DNA of 49,713 bases from RGIG4708 sp045633845 (GCA_045633845.1 JAZQZC010000045.1:1-49713); one strand, 5' to 3'; shown: positions 1 through 8,455, numbered from the stretch's first letter. Made by a program: numbers and translations. Notes: generated by a model not told the origin, from the letters alone.

Positions 1-29
1 AATCGTCACTTTTTGCAAGCGACTTGTAT

Positions 30-59
30 ATTATATCCCACAGGGCACCCATTTGTCAA
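30..59 (-). promoter_or_regulatory. Sigma-A-type promoter firing out of the window
   Basis: On the minus strand there is a perfect TTGACA (plus positions 54-59), an 18-base spacer and a perfect TATAAT (30-35). It points left, so it should drive a gene that lies beyond the window edge, divergent from polA. Both hexamers are consensus; the assignment is by motif only. Confidence 0.6.
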
Positions 60-252
60 GCATTTTTTAAACTTTTTTGAAAAAATTTTTAAACAATTTT
101 TTTACCACTAAATGTTGTGTTGTTGGTAAAAATTAACTACCGCAAACTCACAAAAATTTTATCAATGTAATTTAAGGGGTAGTAATTTTGTTTGTTTTGT
201 TGTATAATAATTTTGTATGTAAAATTTTTCAAGTACAAGAGGTATATATAAT

Positions 253-2904
253 ATGAAGAAACTTCTTATAATTGACGGAAACAGCATTATAAACAGAGCC
301 TTTTATGCAATACGTGCCCTTGCCAACAAGCAGGGTATGTTTACAAACGGCATTTACGGCTTTTTGAATATACTTTTTAAAAATACCGAGGAGCTTTGCC
401 CCGACTACATTGCAGTTGCATTTGACTTGAAGGCTCCGACCTTCCGCCACAAAATGTACGACAAATACAAGGCACAGCGCAAGGGAATGCCCGAAGAGCT
501 ACGTATGCAGATGCCTGTAATGAAAGAAATACTCTCCGCAATGAACATAGCGGTTTTTGAAAAAGAGGGCTACGAGGCCGATGATATTATAGGCACAGTA
601 AGCCGCATATGCGACGAAGCGGATGTGGAGTGCTACATTCTTACAGGTGACAAAGACGACTTGCAGCTTGCAAGTGACAAAACAAAAATCCTCCTTACAA
701 TATCACGTATGGGCTCTACCGAAACAACCGTTATGGACTCCAAAGCGGTTTTAGAAAAGTACGGAGTTACACCAACTGAATTTATTGATGTAAAGGCACT
801 TATGGGCGACTCCTCCGACAATGTGCCGGGAGTTGCCGGCATTGGTGAAAAAACTGCTTTTTCGTATATACAAAAATTTAAAAGCATTGACGCGTTGTAC
901 AACAACCTTGACGATGCAATTATAAAGCCTGCAGCACGCCAAAAGCTTGTTGACGGCAAGGATATGGCACAGCTCAGCAAGCAGCTTTGTACCATAGACA
1001 GGTTTGTGCCAATGGATTTTGATTTTGAAAGCACAAAAGTAAAGGAATATGACAACGAGCGGCTTTCAACAATTTTCCGCAATCTTGAATTTAATGCATT
1101 TCTCAAAAAAATCGGCGGCTCCGGCACTGCATCTGAGCGAAAGTCCAACTTTAAAGCTGTCCGCCTTGGCGATTGCGACAGCCTTTTACAAAAGCTCAAA
1201 GATGTAAAAGATACTCTTACCTACAAAATATATCAGTCAAGTGATGCAATTTATGCTTTTGCATTTTTGATGCACGACACTGTATATTATATATGTACAG
1301 ATTTGCTAAACCCCGACAGTGAGATTGCAAACACAATTAAGCCGTATTTTGAAAATGACGATATACAAAAAACATCTTGTGACATAAAATCTGATATGGT
1401 GCTGCTCTCGCAATACGGCATTAGTATATGGAATAATTATTTTGACACAGGGGTGGGTGCTTACATCATAAATCCTGCAAAAAGCTCATATACCACAAGC
1501 GAAACCACAGTGGAATTTTTGCAGTATACAATTCAGTCGGAGGATGACCTTTTAGGCACAGGAAAGGGTCGTAAAACATATGATATGCTCCCCGTCAAAG
1601 TGTTTGAGCCATATGTTAAAGACGAGGTGTCTGCCATAAGTGAGCTCAAACAATACGAGCTCAAAAAAATTGAGCAGCAAAATCAGCTCAATTTGCTGCG
1701 TGATATTGAGCTGCCTCTTGTTGCTGTGCTTGCAGATATGGAAATATCGGGCATAAAGGTTGACAAAAGCAGCCTTATGGAATTTAACGAAATGCTTACC
1801 GCAAGGGTTACAGAGCTCGAGAGCAACATATACAGCCTTGCAGGGGAGGAATTCAACATCAACTCACCAAAGCAGCTTGGTGTGGTGCTTTTTGAAAAGC
1901 TTGGGCTCAAAGCGGTAAAAAAGGCCAAAACAGGATATTCCACCAACTCCGACGTGCTTGAAAAGCTGTCGGGCAAGCACCCGATTATTGACCACATTAT
2001 AGAGTACCGCCACATTGCAAAGCTGAAATCGACATATGCAGACGGATTGCTTAATGTTATCAGCAAAACAACGGGAAGAATTCACTCAAAATTTAATCAG
2101 ACCGTTACTGTTACAGGCAGAATAAGCTCCACAGAGCCCAATTTGCAAAACATTCCTGTCCGCACAGATTTGGGCCGCGAAATGCGCAAAATGTTTGTGG
2201 CAGACGAGGGCAAAATTCTTGTGGATGCTGACTATTCGCAAATTGAGCTGCGAATACTTGCCCATATGGCAAATGACCAAAAAATGATAGACGCATTTAC
2301 AAGCGGTGCGGACATTCACACTTCAACGGCGGCAACGGTTTTTGGCGTTGAGCAAGGCGAGGTTACGCCGCTGCTCCGCTCTCGCGCAAAAGCAGTAAAC
2401 TTTGGTATAGTATATGGAATGGGAGATTTTTCGCTCAGCCAGGATTTGCACATTACCAAAAAAGAAGCAAAAGAATATATCGACAGTTATTTTGAAAAAT
2501 ACGCATCTGTGCGCGCATACCTTGACTCCACCGTTGCCGATGCAAAAGAAAAGGGCTATGTAACAACACTTTTTGAGCGCCGAAGATATTTGCCTGAGCT
2601 TAGCTCAAACAACTTTATGATTCGTTCCTTTGGCGAGAGAGCCGCAATGAACACACCAATTCAGGGCAGTGCAGCAGATATTATAAAAATTGCAATGGTG
2701 TCGGTGTACAACGAGCTCAAAAAGCAAAAGCTCCCTGCAAAGCTTATACTGCAGGTGCACGATGAACTGATTATTGAAGCGGACGAGGCTTGTGTGCAGC
2801 AGGTAGAAGAGCTGTTGCGCACCTGTATGGAAAATGCAGTTACGCTGCGCGTACCTCTTACTGCAGACACAAAATCGGGCAAAAGATGGTATGATACAAA
2901 GTGA
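253..2904 (+). CDS. polA: DNA polymerase I
   Basis: Family A DNA polymerase of 883 residues that fills gaps in repair and removes Okazaki primers. The N-terminal 5'-3' exonuclease domain starts with LLIIDGNSIINRAFYA and spans about residues 1-290. The middle (about 300-480) sits where the 3'-5' proofreading domain should be, but the acidic DTE-type motif is absent (YKIYQSS instead), so proofreading is probably lost as in Bacillus-type enzymes. The polymerase domain has motif A (DADYSQIELR), the O-helix (RSRAKAVNFGIVYGMG) and motif C (QVHDEL). The ATG follows AAGAGGTATATATAAT. coaE begins 19 bases after the stop, so the two are probably co-transcribed. A TATAAT-like hexamer lies at 203-208 with no convincing -35. 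Confidence 0.98.
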   Translation: MKKLLIIDGNSIINRAFYAIRALANKQGMFTNGIYGFLNILFKNTEELCPDYIAVAFDLKAPTFRHKMYDKYKAQRKGMPEELRMQMPVMKEILSAMNIAVFEKEGYEADDIIGTVSRICDEADVECYILTGDKDDLQLASDKTKILLTISRMGSTETTVMDSKAVLEKYGVTPTEFIDVKALMGDSSDNVPGVAGIGEKTAFSYIQKFKSIDALYNNLDDAIIKPAARQKLVDGKDMAQLSKQLCTIDRFVPMDFDFESTKVKEYDNERLSTIFRNLEFNAFLKKIGGSGTASERKSNFKAVRLGDCDSLLQKLKDVKDTLTYKIYQSSDAIYAFAFLMHDTVYYICTDLLNPDSEIANTIKPYFENDDIQKTSCDIKSDMVLLSQYGISIWNNYFDTGVGAYIINPAKSSYTTSETTVEFLQYTIQSEDDLLGTGKGRKTYDMLPVKVFEPYVKDEVSAISELKQYELKKIEQQNQLNLLRDIELPLVAVLADMEISGIKVDKSSLMEFNEMLTARVTELESNIYSLAGEEFNINSPKQLGVVLFEKLGLKAVKKAKTGYSTNSDVLEKLSGKHPIIDHIIEYRHIAKLKSTYADGLLNVISKTTGRIHSKFNQTVTVTGRISSTEPNLQNIPVRTDLGREMRKMFVADEGKILVDADYSQIELRILAHMANDQKMIDAFTSGADIHTSTAATVFGVEQGEVTPLLRSRAKAVNFGIVYGMGDFSLSQDLHITKKEAKEYIDSYFEKYASVRAYLDSTVADAKEKGYVTTLFERRRYLPELSSNNFMIRSFGERAAMNTPIQGSAADIIKIAMVSVYNELKKQKLPAKLILQVHDELIIEADEACVQQVEELLRTCMENAVTLRVPLTADTKSGKRWYDTK

Positions 2905-2923
2905 GGCAGAGGAGGAATTGTAA

Positions 2924-3514
2924 GTGATAATAGGCTTAACAGGCAGCTCGGGCGCAGGCAAAAGCGCAGCTGCGGCATTTTTTGAAAAAAACGGCTTTTT
3001 TGTAATAGACTATGATAAGCTTGCAAGAGAAATATACCAAAAAGGTGAACCTTGCCTTGTTGAATTGACTCAGCACTTTGGAAATGATATAATAGACGAG
3101 CTCGGAAATGTAATGCGCAAAAAGCTTGGTGACATTGTTTTTGCAGATAACGACAAGCTAAAGCTTCTCAACAGTATTGCCATGAAGCATATTTTGCAAA
3201 AAAGCAAAATAATAATAGAACAAAACAAACATAAAAATATTGTGCTTGATGCACCTCTTTTGTTTGAAGCAGAGCTAAACCTTATGTGCGACAAAACAAT
3301 TGCAATAATTGCAGATGAGGATATTCAGCTTAAGCGCATTATTAAGCGTGACGGAATAAGCCGCGAAACTGCAAAAGGGCGCCTCAAGTCACAGCACAGC
3401 AACGAGTTTTTTGCCGCAAACTGCGACTATTGCATAAGCAACAACTCTACAACAACTGAGCTTGAAAGTGCCCTTGAAAACTTATTGGAGATATTATATG
3501 GTAATTGTCAATAA
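2924..3514 (+). CDS. coaE: Dephospho-CoA kinase
   Basis: Last step of coenzyme A synthesis: phosphorylates the 3'-hydroxyl of dephospho-CoA with ATP. The protein has 196 residues, normal for the family. The P-loop GLTGSSGAGKS is at residues 4-14, and DYDKLAREI follows near residue 30, matching the family's DxDxxAR motif. The start codon is GTG, fixed by the GGAGGAATTGTAA just upstream. The gene follows polA closely, a common Firmicute pairing, and its last 17 bases overlap the next gene. The first step-specific partner coaD is elsewhere in this window (15115-15597). Confidence 0.95.
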   Translation: MIIGLTGSSGAGKSAAAAFFEKNGFFVIDYDKLAREIYQKGEPCLVELTQHFGNDIIDELGNVMRKKLGDIVFADNDKLKLLNSIAMKHILQKSKIIIEQNKHKNIVLDAPLLFEAELNLMCDKTIAIIADEDIQLKRIIKRDGISRETAKGRLKSQHSNEFFAANCDYCISNNSTTTELESALENLLEILYGNCQ

Positions 3515-4052
3515 ACGAAAATTTTATTCTAAAATAATAATGCTGCTGTGTATAATTATTGCTTTTTTTGCGGTAACGCCAATAAAAAAAGCGGTGTACC
3601 CCTTAGAACACCGCAATATTATAGAAAGCTGTAGCAAGGAGTACAACCTTGACCCATATTTTGTTATGGCGGTTATCAGCGCCGAAAGCCGCTTTGACGA
3701 AAGCGCCAACAGTCACAAGGGTGCAATGGGACTTATGCAGATAACCGAGCAAACAGCAAAGTGGTGCATTGAGCATTTTGAGCTTGATGCAGATATAAAT
3801 GACATTTACAAGCCCGAGGTCAACATACTAATAGGCTGCGCCTACCTCGACTACCTTGCGGATATTTTTGACGGTGAAACAGAAACAGCGATTGCCGCGT
3901 ACAACGCAGGTCAGGGAAATGTAAAAAACTGGCTTAATGACAAGCGCTATTCCGACGACGGCAAAACACTTAAAGTAATACCCTTTGACGAAACAAAGGA
4001 TTATGTAAAAAAAGTAACTAAGCGATATGAGGTTTATAAAAATTTATATTAG
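3498..4052 (+). CDS. Membrane-anchored lytic transglycosylase (SLT domain)
   Basis: Small peptidoglycan-cleaving enzyme of 184 residues. A hydrophobic N-terminal segment (about residues 10-28) is probably a membrane anchor or uncleaved signal. The SLT/goose-lysozyme-like domain follows: AESRFDESA carries the catalytic Glu, then GAMGLMQI and AAYNAGQGNV, the three hallmark motifs. I chose the ATG at 3498 because the in-frame codons before it lie inside coaE; this start overlaps the coaE stop by 17 bases and GGAG lies at 3486-3489. It resembles the short MltE/YjbJ-like transglycosylases of spore-forming Firmicutes. Likely acts at the outer membrane face in wall turnover. Confidence 0.9.
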   Translation: MVIVNKRKFYSKIIMLLCIIIAFFAVTPIKKAVYPLEHRNIIESCSKEYNLDPYFVMAVISAESRFDESANSHKGAMGLMQITEQTAKWCIEHFELDADINDIYKPEVNILIGCAYLDYLADIFDGETETAIAAYNAGQGNVKNWLNDKRYSDDGKTLKVIPFDETKDYVKKVTKRYEVYKNLY

Positions 4053-4143
4053 GTAAAAAATATAAGGGCAGGGCCATATCTTATTCACACGCGGTCAAAT
4101 TCCATAACGGCGTCCTCCATAGCCGAAAACAACCCCTAAATTA

Positions 4144-4186
4144 AAAAAACATTCACAAAATTTTTAAATAATTTTGTGAATGTTTT
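4144..4186. terminator. Bidirectional rho-independent terminator
   Basis: A perfect stem AAACATTCACAAAATT / AATTTTGTGAATGTTT closes a short AT loop, with A-rich and T-rich flanks on both sides. It lies between the convergent transglycosylase and phosphoribosyltransferase genes and can end transcription from either direction. Confidence 0.85.
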
Positions 4187-4192
4187 TTTAAT

Positions 4193-4747
4193 TTAAATTT
4201 CGTTACCCTCGCCGTCAAAAAGCGGCAATTTTTCGAGGAAAATCAAATCATCTCTGTCTGCTGCTTCACCCTCTGCCAGAACTGTCATTTTTCCTACAAT
4301 AATACCGCCTGCCTGCTCAACAAGATATTCCAGCGAATTAAGGGAGCCGCCCGTACTTATAACATCATCCATTATAAGCACTCTTTTGCCCTTCATTGCT
4401 TCGATATCGTCTTTGCCTATGCAAAGCTTTTGCATATTTGCTGTGGTTATTGACTGAGCGTCGGTATATACAACGTCCTCCATATACACCTTGGGGCCTT
4501 TGCGAGCTATAATGTATTTTTCGCCTGTCTGCCTGCAAAACTCATAAACAAGAGGAATACTTTTACACTCTGCAGTAAATACGATATCGTGCTCAGGCGC
4601 TTTTTTAACAAGCTCCTCGGCACACTTTTCGGTAAGCTCAACATCACCAAAAAGTATAAATGCAGCAATACTTAAATCATCATTTACTTTATAAAGCTTT
4701 AGTTCTCTCTCTAAGCCGGCTACTTTTATTGTATATGTTTCTTTCAT
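4193..4747 (-). CDS. Adenine/purine phosphoribosyltransferase-like protein
   Basis: Type I phosphoribosyltransferase of 184 residues. The PRPP-binding loop is RVLIMDDVISTGGS at about residues 125-138, and a hydrophobic strand before it plus AECKSIPLVYEF earlier fit the apt/xpt fold. Expected reaction: transfer of ribose-5-phosphate from PRPP to a free purine base. It differs from canonical Apt in its N-terminal hood, so the exact base is not certain; it could be an adenine or xanthine enzyme or an orotate-like homologue. The ATG follows GGAGGCGTATC. The next minus-strand gene upstream is a purine permease, which supports a purine salvage pair. No purine riboswitch fits in the 120-base gap. 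Confidence 0.8.
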   Translation of the reverse strand: MKETYTIKVAGLERELKLYKVNDDLSIAAFILFGDVELTEKCAEELVKKAPEHDIVFTAECKSIPLVYEFCRQTGEKYIIARKGPKVYMEDVVYTDAQSITTANMQKLCIGKDDIEAMKGKRVLIMDDVISTGGSLNSLEYLVEQAGGIIVGKMTVLAEGEAADRDDLIFLEKLPLFDGEGNEI

Positions 4748-4812
4748 ATGATACGCCTCCTGCCACTATATTATATATGATTTACTTATTAACAATATTT
4801 TATAAACGACTT

Positions 4813-4837
4813 GAGACTGTCCCTCAGGGACAGTCTC
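4813..4837. repeat. Perfect 25-bp palindrome between two purine salvage genes
   Basis: A 12-bp perfect inverted repeat (GAGACTGTCCCT and its complement) around a single central base. The flanks are not a clear T-run on either strand, so it is not a textbook terminator. It may be a terminator remnant of the permease gene or a REP-type palindrome. Confidence 0.6.
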
Positions 4838-4867
4838 TTATCATTATATTTAATTTAAAAATATTTA

Positions 4868-6220
4868 TTACATAACAAGTGTTGCAATGTATATTGCAAA
4901 CAATGCAAATGATACCCACATAATTGCGCTTACGTCTTTGATTTTGCCTGTAATAACCTTAAGGATTACCCATGCAAGGATACCAAACATAATGCCTGTT
5001 GCAATTGAGTATGCAAATGGCATCATAATAACTGCGAGGAAGCCGCCCACAACGTCTGCTATGTCGCCTTCAAAATCCATATTCTTAATAGCGCTGAGCA
5101 TAAGAATACCAACATAAAGCATTGCAGGAGTTGTTGCAAACGAAGGAATTGCAAGAAATACAGGTGCAAAGATAATAGCAACAAGGAACATAATACCTGT
5201 TGTAAGAGCTGTAAGACCTGTTTTACCGCCTGCTGCAACACCTGCAGAAGATTCTACATAGCTTGTAACTGTTGATGTTCCCATACAAGCACCAACAACT
5301 GTACCTACAGCATCAGCCATAAGAGCACCGCCAGCTCTAGGAAGTGTGCCATCCTCTTTCATGATACCTGCTTTTTGTGTAACACCAATGAGTGTACCTA
5401 CCGTATCAAAAATGTCTGTGTAAAGGAATGTAAATACTATAATTGCAAATGATGCAAAGTTTTTAACAACAAAGCCAAAATCAAAATTAAACATTGCAGG
5501 AGCTGCAAAGTTGCCTTTGATTGCTTCCCAAGAGAGATTAGGAATTACTGAGTAAACGCCGTTTGCAGGGTCTACAACATAAATGCCTGTGAGCTCTGCA
5601 ATAATACCAAGAATCCATGTGATTATAATACCAATCAAAATTCCTCCAGGAACCTTTTTGTACTGGAGCACACCTATAATCAAAAGGCCGATAAGCGAAA
5701 GCGCTACAGGAACAGAAGCAAGGTTGCCAAGTGCAACTGTTGTTGCAGGATCTGCTACAATAACCTTTGCATTAAGCAGTGCAATAATTGTGATAAACAA
5801 ACCAATACCTGCTGTAATGCCAAACTTAAGGTTTGCAGGAATTTTGTTAACAAGTGCTTCTCTGAATTTGAAAAGCGAAAGAACTATAAATATAATACCT
5901 TCAACAAGAACAGCAGTGAGCGCTACCTGATAAGAGCAACCCATTGCACCGCATACAGTGTATGCAAAAAATGCGTTAAGACCCATACCCGAAGCAAGTG
6001 CAACAGGGTAGTTTGCAAAAAACGCCATACAAATTGTAGCAACAGCAGCCGAAAGTGCAGTTGCCATAAAAATTGCAGGTGCAGATGCGCCTTCAATTCC
6101 GCCAAGGTAACTTGGGTTTACGGCAAGTATGTATGCCATCGCCAAAAAAGTGGTGATACCTGCAAGAATTTCGGTTCTTACATTGGTGCCGTGTTGTTTG
6201 AGTTTAAATAATCTTTCCAT
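4868..6220 (-). CDS. AzgA-type purine (adenine/guanine/hypoxanthine) permease
   Basis: Integral membrane purine:cation symporter of the NCS2/AzgA (PbuG/PurP) family, 450 residues with about 12 membrane segments. Family hallmarks: an N-terminal GTNVRTEILAGITTFLAMAY segment, NPSYLGG, ASGMGLNAFFAYTV and FTFLYTDIFDTVGTL(I/V)GV. The start is the ATG at 6220, preceded by AAAGGAGAG; an upstream in-frame codon lacks a ribosome binding site. It should import free purine bases for the phosphoribosyltransferase encoded downstream on the same strand. A promoter sits about 40 bases upstream. The substrate within the purines cannot be read from the sequence. Confidence 0.92.
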   Translation of the reverse strand: MERLFKLKQHGTNVRTEILAGITTFLAMAYILAVNPSYLGGIEGASAPAIFMATALSAAVATICMAFFANYPVALASGMGLNAFFAYTVCGAMGCSYQVALTAVLVEGIIFIVLSLFKFREALVNKIPANLKFGITAGIGLFITIIALLNAKVIVADPATTVALGNLASVPVALSLIGLLIIGVLQYKKVPGGILIGIIITWILGIIAELTGIYVVDPANGVYSVIPNLSWEAIKGNFAAPAMFNFDFGFVVKNFASFAIIVFTFLYTDIFDTVGTLIGVTQKAGIMKEDGTLPRAGGALMADAVGTVVGACMGTSTVTSYVESSAGVAAGGKTGLTALTTGIMFLVAIIFAPVFLAIPSFATTPAMLYVGILMLSAIKNMDFEGDIADVVGGFLAVIMMPFAYSIATGIMFGILAWVILKVITGKIKDVSAIMWVSFALFAIYIATLVM

Positions 6221-6256
6221 TTTTTTCTCTCCTTTATAAAAAAGTAACACACTATA

Positions 6257-6285
6257 ATTTTATAATCAAATGAGCATAATTTCAA
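6257..6285 (-). promoter_or_regulatory. Promoter of the purine permease
   Basis: On the minus strand TTGAAA (plus 6280-6285), a 17-base spacer and TAAAAT (6257-6262) lie about 40 bases before the permease ATG. The leader this predicts is about 30 nt, too short for a purine riboswitch. Confidence 0.55.
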
Positions 6286-6431
6286 GTGTAAAAAATGTAT
6301 AAAAAATTCACTAAAAGTTGTCATTTTAAACAAATACAACACAACATATTGTATTATTATCAATAATGATTGATTTTTTTTTAGATTTGTGATAACATAG
6401 TTATGATTACACTCACAAGAGGTGAAGCTTA

Positions 6432-6686
6432 ATGAAATCCACAGGCATAATAAGAGAAATAGACAAGCTGGGCAGAATTGTTATCCCAAAAGAGATACGC
6501 GCTCTCAACAAAATAAACCCGGGCGACGGTCTTGAAATATGCGTTGACGATGATTTGATAATACTTAAAAAACCAAAAAAAGGCTGCATATTCTGCCACA
6601 GAGAGGATTTTCTTGGTGAATATAAAGGCAAGCCTGTTTGTGCTATATGTATAGGCGATATTAAAAAGAATATTGTAAGTGAGTAA
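6432..6686 (+). CDS. AbrB/SpoVT-family transcriptional regulator with C-terminal zinc knuckle
   Basis: An 84-residue DNA-binding protein. Residues 1-50 are a swapped-hairpin AbrB domain (TGIIREIDKLGRIVIPKEIR, then NPGDGLEICVDDDLIILKK). The tail has two CxxC pairs (CIFC and CAIC, about 18 residues apart), which suggests a small zinc-binding knuckle. AbrB-type proteins in Firmicutes control the switch from growth to stationary phase. It is monocistronic: AGAGGTGAAG precedes the ATG and a strong terminator follows directly. Its target genes cannot be told from the sequence. Confidence 0.88.
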   Translation: MKSTGIIREIDKLGRIVIPKEIRALNKINPGDGLEICVDDDLIILKKPKKGCIFCHREDFLGEYKGKPVCAICIGDIKKNIVSE

Positions 6687-6720
6687 ACCATCTGACCAAA
6701 TTGGTCAGATGGTTTTGGTT
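6687..6720 (+). terminator. Rho-independent terminator of the AbrB-type gene
   Basis: A 13-bp perfect inverted repeat (ACCATCTGACCAA / TTGGTCAGATGGT) starts right after the stop codon and is followed by TTTGGTTTT. Confidence 0.75.
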
Positions 6721-6755
6721 TTACAAATATTTTGTTCATAATTTTCTTTGTGATA

Positions 6756-7067
6756 TTAATTTATTTTTTTGCCATTTGAAATAATTTTATCGGGGAAGTT
6801 GTGATAATTTACGCAAAAATAATTATCTTCGGTTACACATATTGGTGGGTTGCCCGACAAACTTATACACTTAAAAACGAATGTTGTATATTCCTCGTAA
6901 TTTTTATCATCCATATCACAATCATTGTCATCTTCAAAGCAAGTGTCAAAAGATGAAACAACATAACTTCCGTCGCTCCAACTCAGAAGCATTACCTCTT
7001 TTTCATACTGTTCAATATTAGTATAAAATTCTTCTATTATAATTTTTTCTTTGTCATTTAAAAACAT
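6756..7067 (-). CDS. Small acidic protein of unknown function
   Basis: A 103-residue protein I do not recognise. It is acidic, with a DDNDCDMDDKNYEE stretch near the middle, no signal peptide and no membrane segment. Motifs such as LSWSDGSYVVSSFDT and NYHNFPDKI suggest a compact alpha/beta fold of the kind seen among small immunity or orphan proteins near polymorphic toxins, but that is inference. I chose the ATG at 7067, with AGAGGGATTAAT just upstream, over an earlier in-frame codon. Its upstream region shares a promoter module with the DUF4417-toxin operon 2.7 kb away, which suggests a common origin or control. Confidence 0.6.
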   Translation of the reverse strand: MFLNDKEKIIIEEFYTNIEQYEKEVMLLSWSDGSYVVSSFDTCFEDDNDCDMDDKNYEEYTTFVFKCISLSGNPPICVTEDNYFCVNYHNFPDKIISNGKKIN

Positions 7068-7102
7068 ATTAATCCCTCTGATAGTCAATAGCAATTTCTT
7101 TA

Positions 7103-7131
7103 ATTATATATCATTTTAAAATAAAAATCGA
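7103..7131 (-). promoter_or_regulatory. Promoter of the small acidic gene (module copy 1)
   Basis: Minus-strand TCGATT (plus 7126-7131), 17-base spacer, TATAAT (7103-7108). The surrounding stretch, about 7095-7170, is clearly similar to 9766-9845, which carries the equivalent promoter of the DUF4417 operon. Confidence 0.55.
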
Positions 7132-7169
7132 CATTTATTTATGTAAAAATGAAAAACAAAATTTTTTTG

Positions 7170-7198
7170 TTGTAAAATTTATTACATTGTGATATAAT
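7170..7198 (+). promoter_or_regulatory. Promoter for the 132-nt hairpin RNA
   Basis: Plus-strand TTGTAA (7170-7175), 17-base spacer and a perfect TATAAT (7193-7198). The predicted start, about 7204-7206, coincides with the first base of a long inverted repeat. Confidence 0.55.
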
Positions 7199-7203
7199 AA
7201 ATA

Positions 7204-7335
7204 TGCTACAATCTTAATCATGGAATAATGGAAATGCTTTGCAGAATATTTTTTCGGCGAACGTACGATATTATTAAAAAACGTACGTTCTGACAAACTT
7301 CGCCGTAAAAAGCAAAGTATATTAAGATTGTAGCA
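7204..7335 (+). ncRNA. Candidate structured RNA or leader: long imperfect hairpin
   Basis: The ends are a perfect 15-bp inverted repeat, TGCTACAATCTTAAT and its complement. Inner segments also pair: TTTCGGCGAA with TTCGCCG, GCTTTGC with GCAAAG, and GAACGTACG with CGTACGTTC around the apical loop. The whole 132 nt therefore folds as one long hairpin. A promoter ends just before it and a weaker stem with a T-run follows at 7364-7398. It could be a small RNA, a transcription-attenuating leader of the next gene, or a MITE with terminal inverted repeats. The last is less favoured because no target-site duplication is seen. Confidence 0.5.
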
Positions 7336-7363
7336 ACTCTTAGTCAGTATTGTATGTTTTTTG

Positions 7364-7398
7364 GTGCATTGCTCTGATTAGGGGTGATGCACTTTTTT
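7364..7398 (+). terminator. Stem plus T-run before the hypothetical gene at 7418
   Basis: GTGCAT pairs with ATGCAC across a 17-base loop and is followed by six T. The stem is only 6-7 bp, so termination may be partial. It would sit between the hairpin RNA and the AAAGGGG ribosome binding site of the next gene. Confidence 0.4.
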
Positions 7399-7417
7399 AA
7401 TTTAAAGGGGAATAGAT

Positions 7418-7825
7418 ATGATTTACAACAAAAAATATGCTACCGAAATTAACGATACTCATTATATGTGGTTTAACGAAGAGCTAAACAAAGATGTCCG
7501 TTTTGATATAGAACAATATCCCGACAACGAAAAGGGTACCCAATATCTCAAAAAGAATTTTAAGGTAGTATTGAGCGACGAAAATGCAGTAATATATAAC
7601 AATTGCAAATACATTTACTTTGCAAACTGGATATACATAATAGATATTGAAACGGCAAAAATGAAAAATATTGTAATGGATGTTTACAATCCTCTGTTTT
7701 TAAACAAATGCATTGTTGCAACAAAAAAGAAAAACAGCCGCAGAGACGAGCTGATACAAATAAATGTGGAAGATAACACCATAAGCTCCCTTGGCTTTAT
7801 GAAAAATGAAAATATGTCAAGATAA
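7418..7825 (+). CDS. Hypothetical protein, accessory island
   Basis: A 135-residue protein I do not recognise. It has no signal peptide or clear membrane span. Repeated short beta-strand-like stretches (YIYFANWIYIIDIET, IQINVEDNTISSLGF) give it a beta-rich appearance. The ATG follows AAAGGGGAATAG. It is monocistronic: a hairpin leader lies upstream and a GC-rich terminator begins 5 bases after the stop. Its place beside a toxin/immunity cluster makes an immunity or accessory role possible but unproven. Confidence 0.6.
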   Translation: MIYNKKYATEINDTHYMWFNEELNKDVRFDIEQYPDNEKGTQYLKKNFKVVLSDENAVIYNNCKYIYFANWIYIIDIETAKMKNIVMDVYNPLFLNKCIVATKKKNSRRDELIQINVEDNTISSLGFMKNENMSR

Positions 7826-7830
7826 CAAAC

Positions 7831-7868
7831 AACCCCGCCCGATAGCAAATATCAGGCGGGGTTTTCTT
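7831..7868 (+). terminator. GC-rich terminator (copy 1 of a duplicated hairpin)
   Basis: AACCCCGCC pairs with GGCGGGGTT around a loop containing GATAGCAAATATCA, followed by TTCTT. It ends the 7418-7825 gene. An almost identical hairpin, with one base less in the loop, is at 9852-9883. Confidence 0.8.
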
Positions 7869-7875
7869 ATTGATT

Positions 7876-8439
7876 TTATACTTCGTAAAATCCGTTGCCG
7901 GTTACAACCAGGTGTTTCTTGTCTGCGTTTCCAACCTCAAAAAATCTCCAGCATTCTTCATCAGACGAAGAATCTACGAATATTTCTATACAATATCCGT
8001 TGGATAATAATATTTTTAAATCACCAAATTTACTGATATTGATGCTTTCAACCACTATGCATAAATTTTTATCAGTAAATTGTTCTTTTATCTTTTCATC
8101 AAAACTATTATTTCCAAAAACATCCCAATCGAAATCTTCATCGTCACATTCAAAATCATCATTTATAGTTGAATTGTGATTGAATATATCTCCCCTTGTC
8201 AACAATATTTCATTCTCTGTGGTCATCCTGAAACCACAATCAATATGCAAAGCATACATCGACGTAAGTCGGTGCTTTATTTCAAAATTCCCCTCTTCCG
8301 TTTTATATGCTGCTTTATTGTTTACAAGCTCTCCAAAGCCCAAACAAATCATCGAACCGACTCTTGAAATATTGCTCAGTTTTTGATTGTTTAGTATCAT
8401 AGTTATATTTTGGATTGTTTTTATATTTTTGTCCTTCAT
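7876..8439 (-). CDS. Candidate immunity protein of the toxin operon
   Basis: A 187-residue soluble protein with no signal peptide. Its central part is acidic (NDDFECDDEDFDWDVFGNN). The C-terminal half reads like a widespread family of small proteins often found near polymorphic toxins: SINISKFGDLKILLSNGYCIEIF, then SSSDEECWRFFE and a final VVTGNG. I have no firm family name. The ATG at 8439 is chosen because GGAGTAAAGAA lies directly upstream. It follows the toxin-like gene by 16 bases on the same strand, the usual toxin-then-immunity order, which is the main reason for the immunity call. Confidence 0.5.
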   Translation of the reverse strand: MKDKNIKTIQNITMILNNQKLSNISRVGSMICLGFGELVNNKAAYKTEEGNFEIKHRLTSMYALHIDCGFRMTTENEILLTRGDIFNHNSTINDDFECDDEDFDWDVFGNNSFDEKIKEQFTDKNLCIVVESINISKFGDLKILLSNGYCIEIFVDSSSDEECWRFFEVGNADKKHLVVTGNGFYEV

Positions 8440-8455
8440 TTCTTTACTCCTTAAA

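Noticed and set aside
633..1199. Open frame of 188 codons antisense to polA
   Set aside because: Lies entirely inside polA on the other strand, has no ribosome binding site and its composition is that of reversed coding sequence.
4094..4120. ACGGCGTCCTC resembling the REP family 2 core
   Set aside because: Only 11 bases match and there is no palindrome around it; too little to call a copy.
4748..4867. Purine riboswitch for the phosphoribosyltransferase
   Set aside because: The only strong structure is a 25-bp palindrome; the conserved purine aptamer loops are absent.
7204..7335. Insertion sequence or MITE as the only explanation of the long inverted repeat
   Set aside because: No target duplication is visible and a promoter is aligned with its first base, so I kept the RNA interpretation as first choice while naming the MITE as an alternative.
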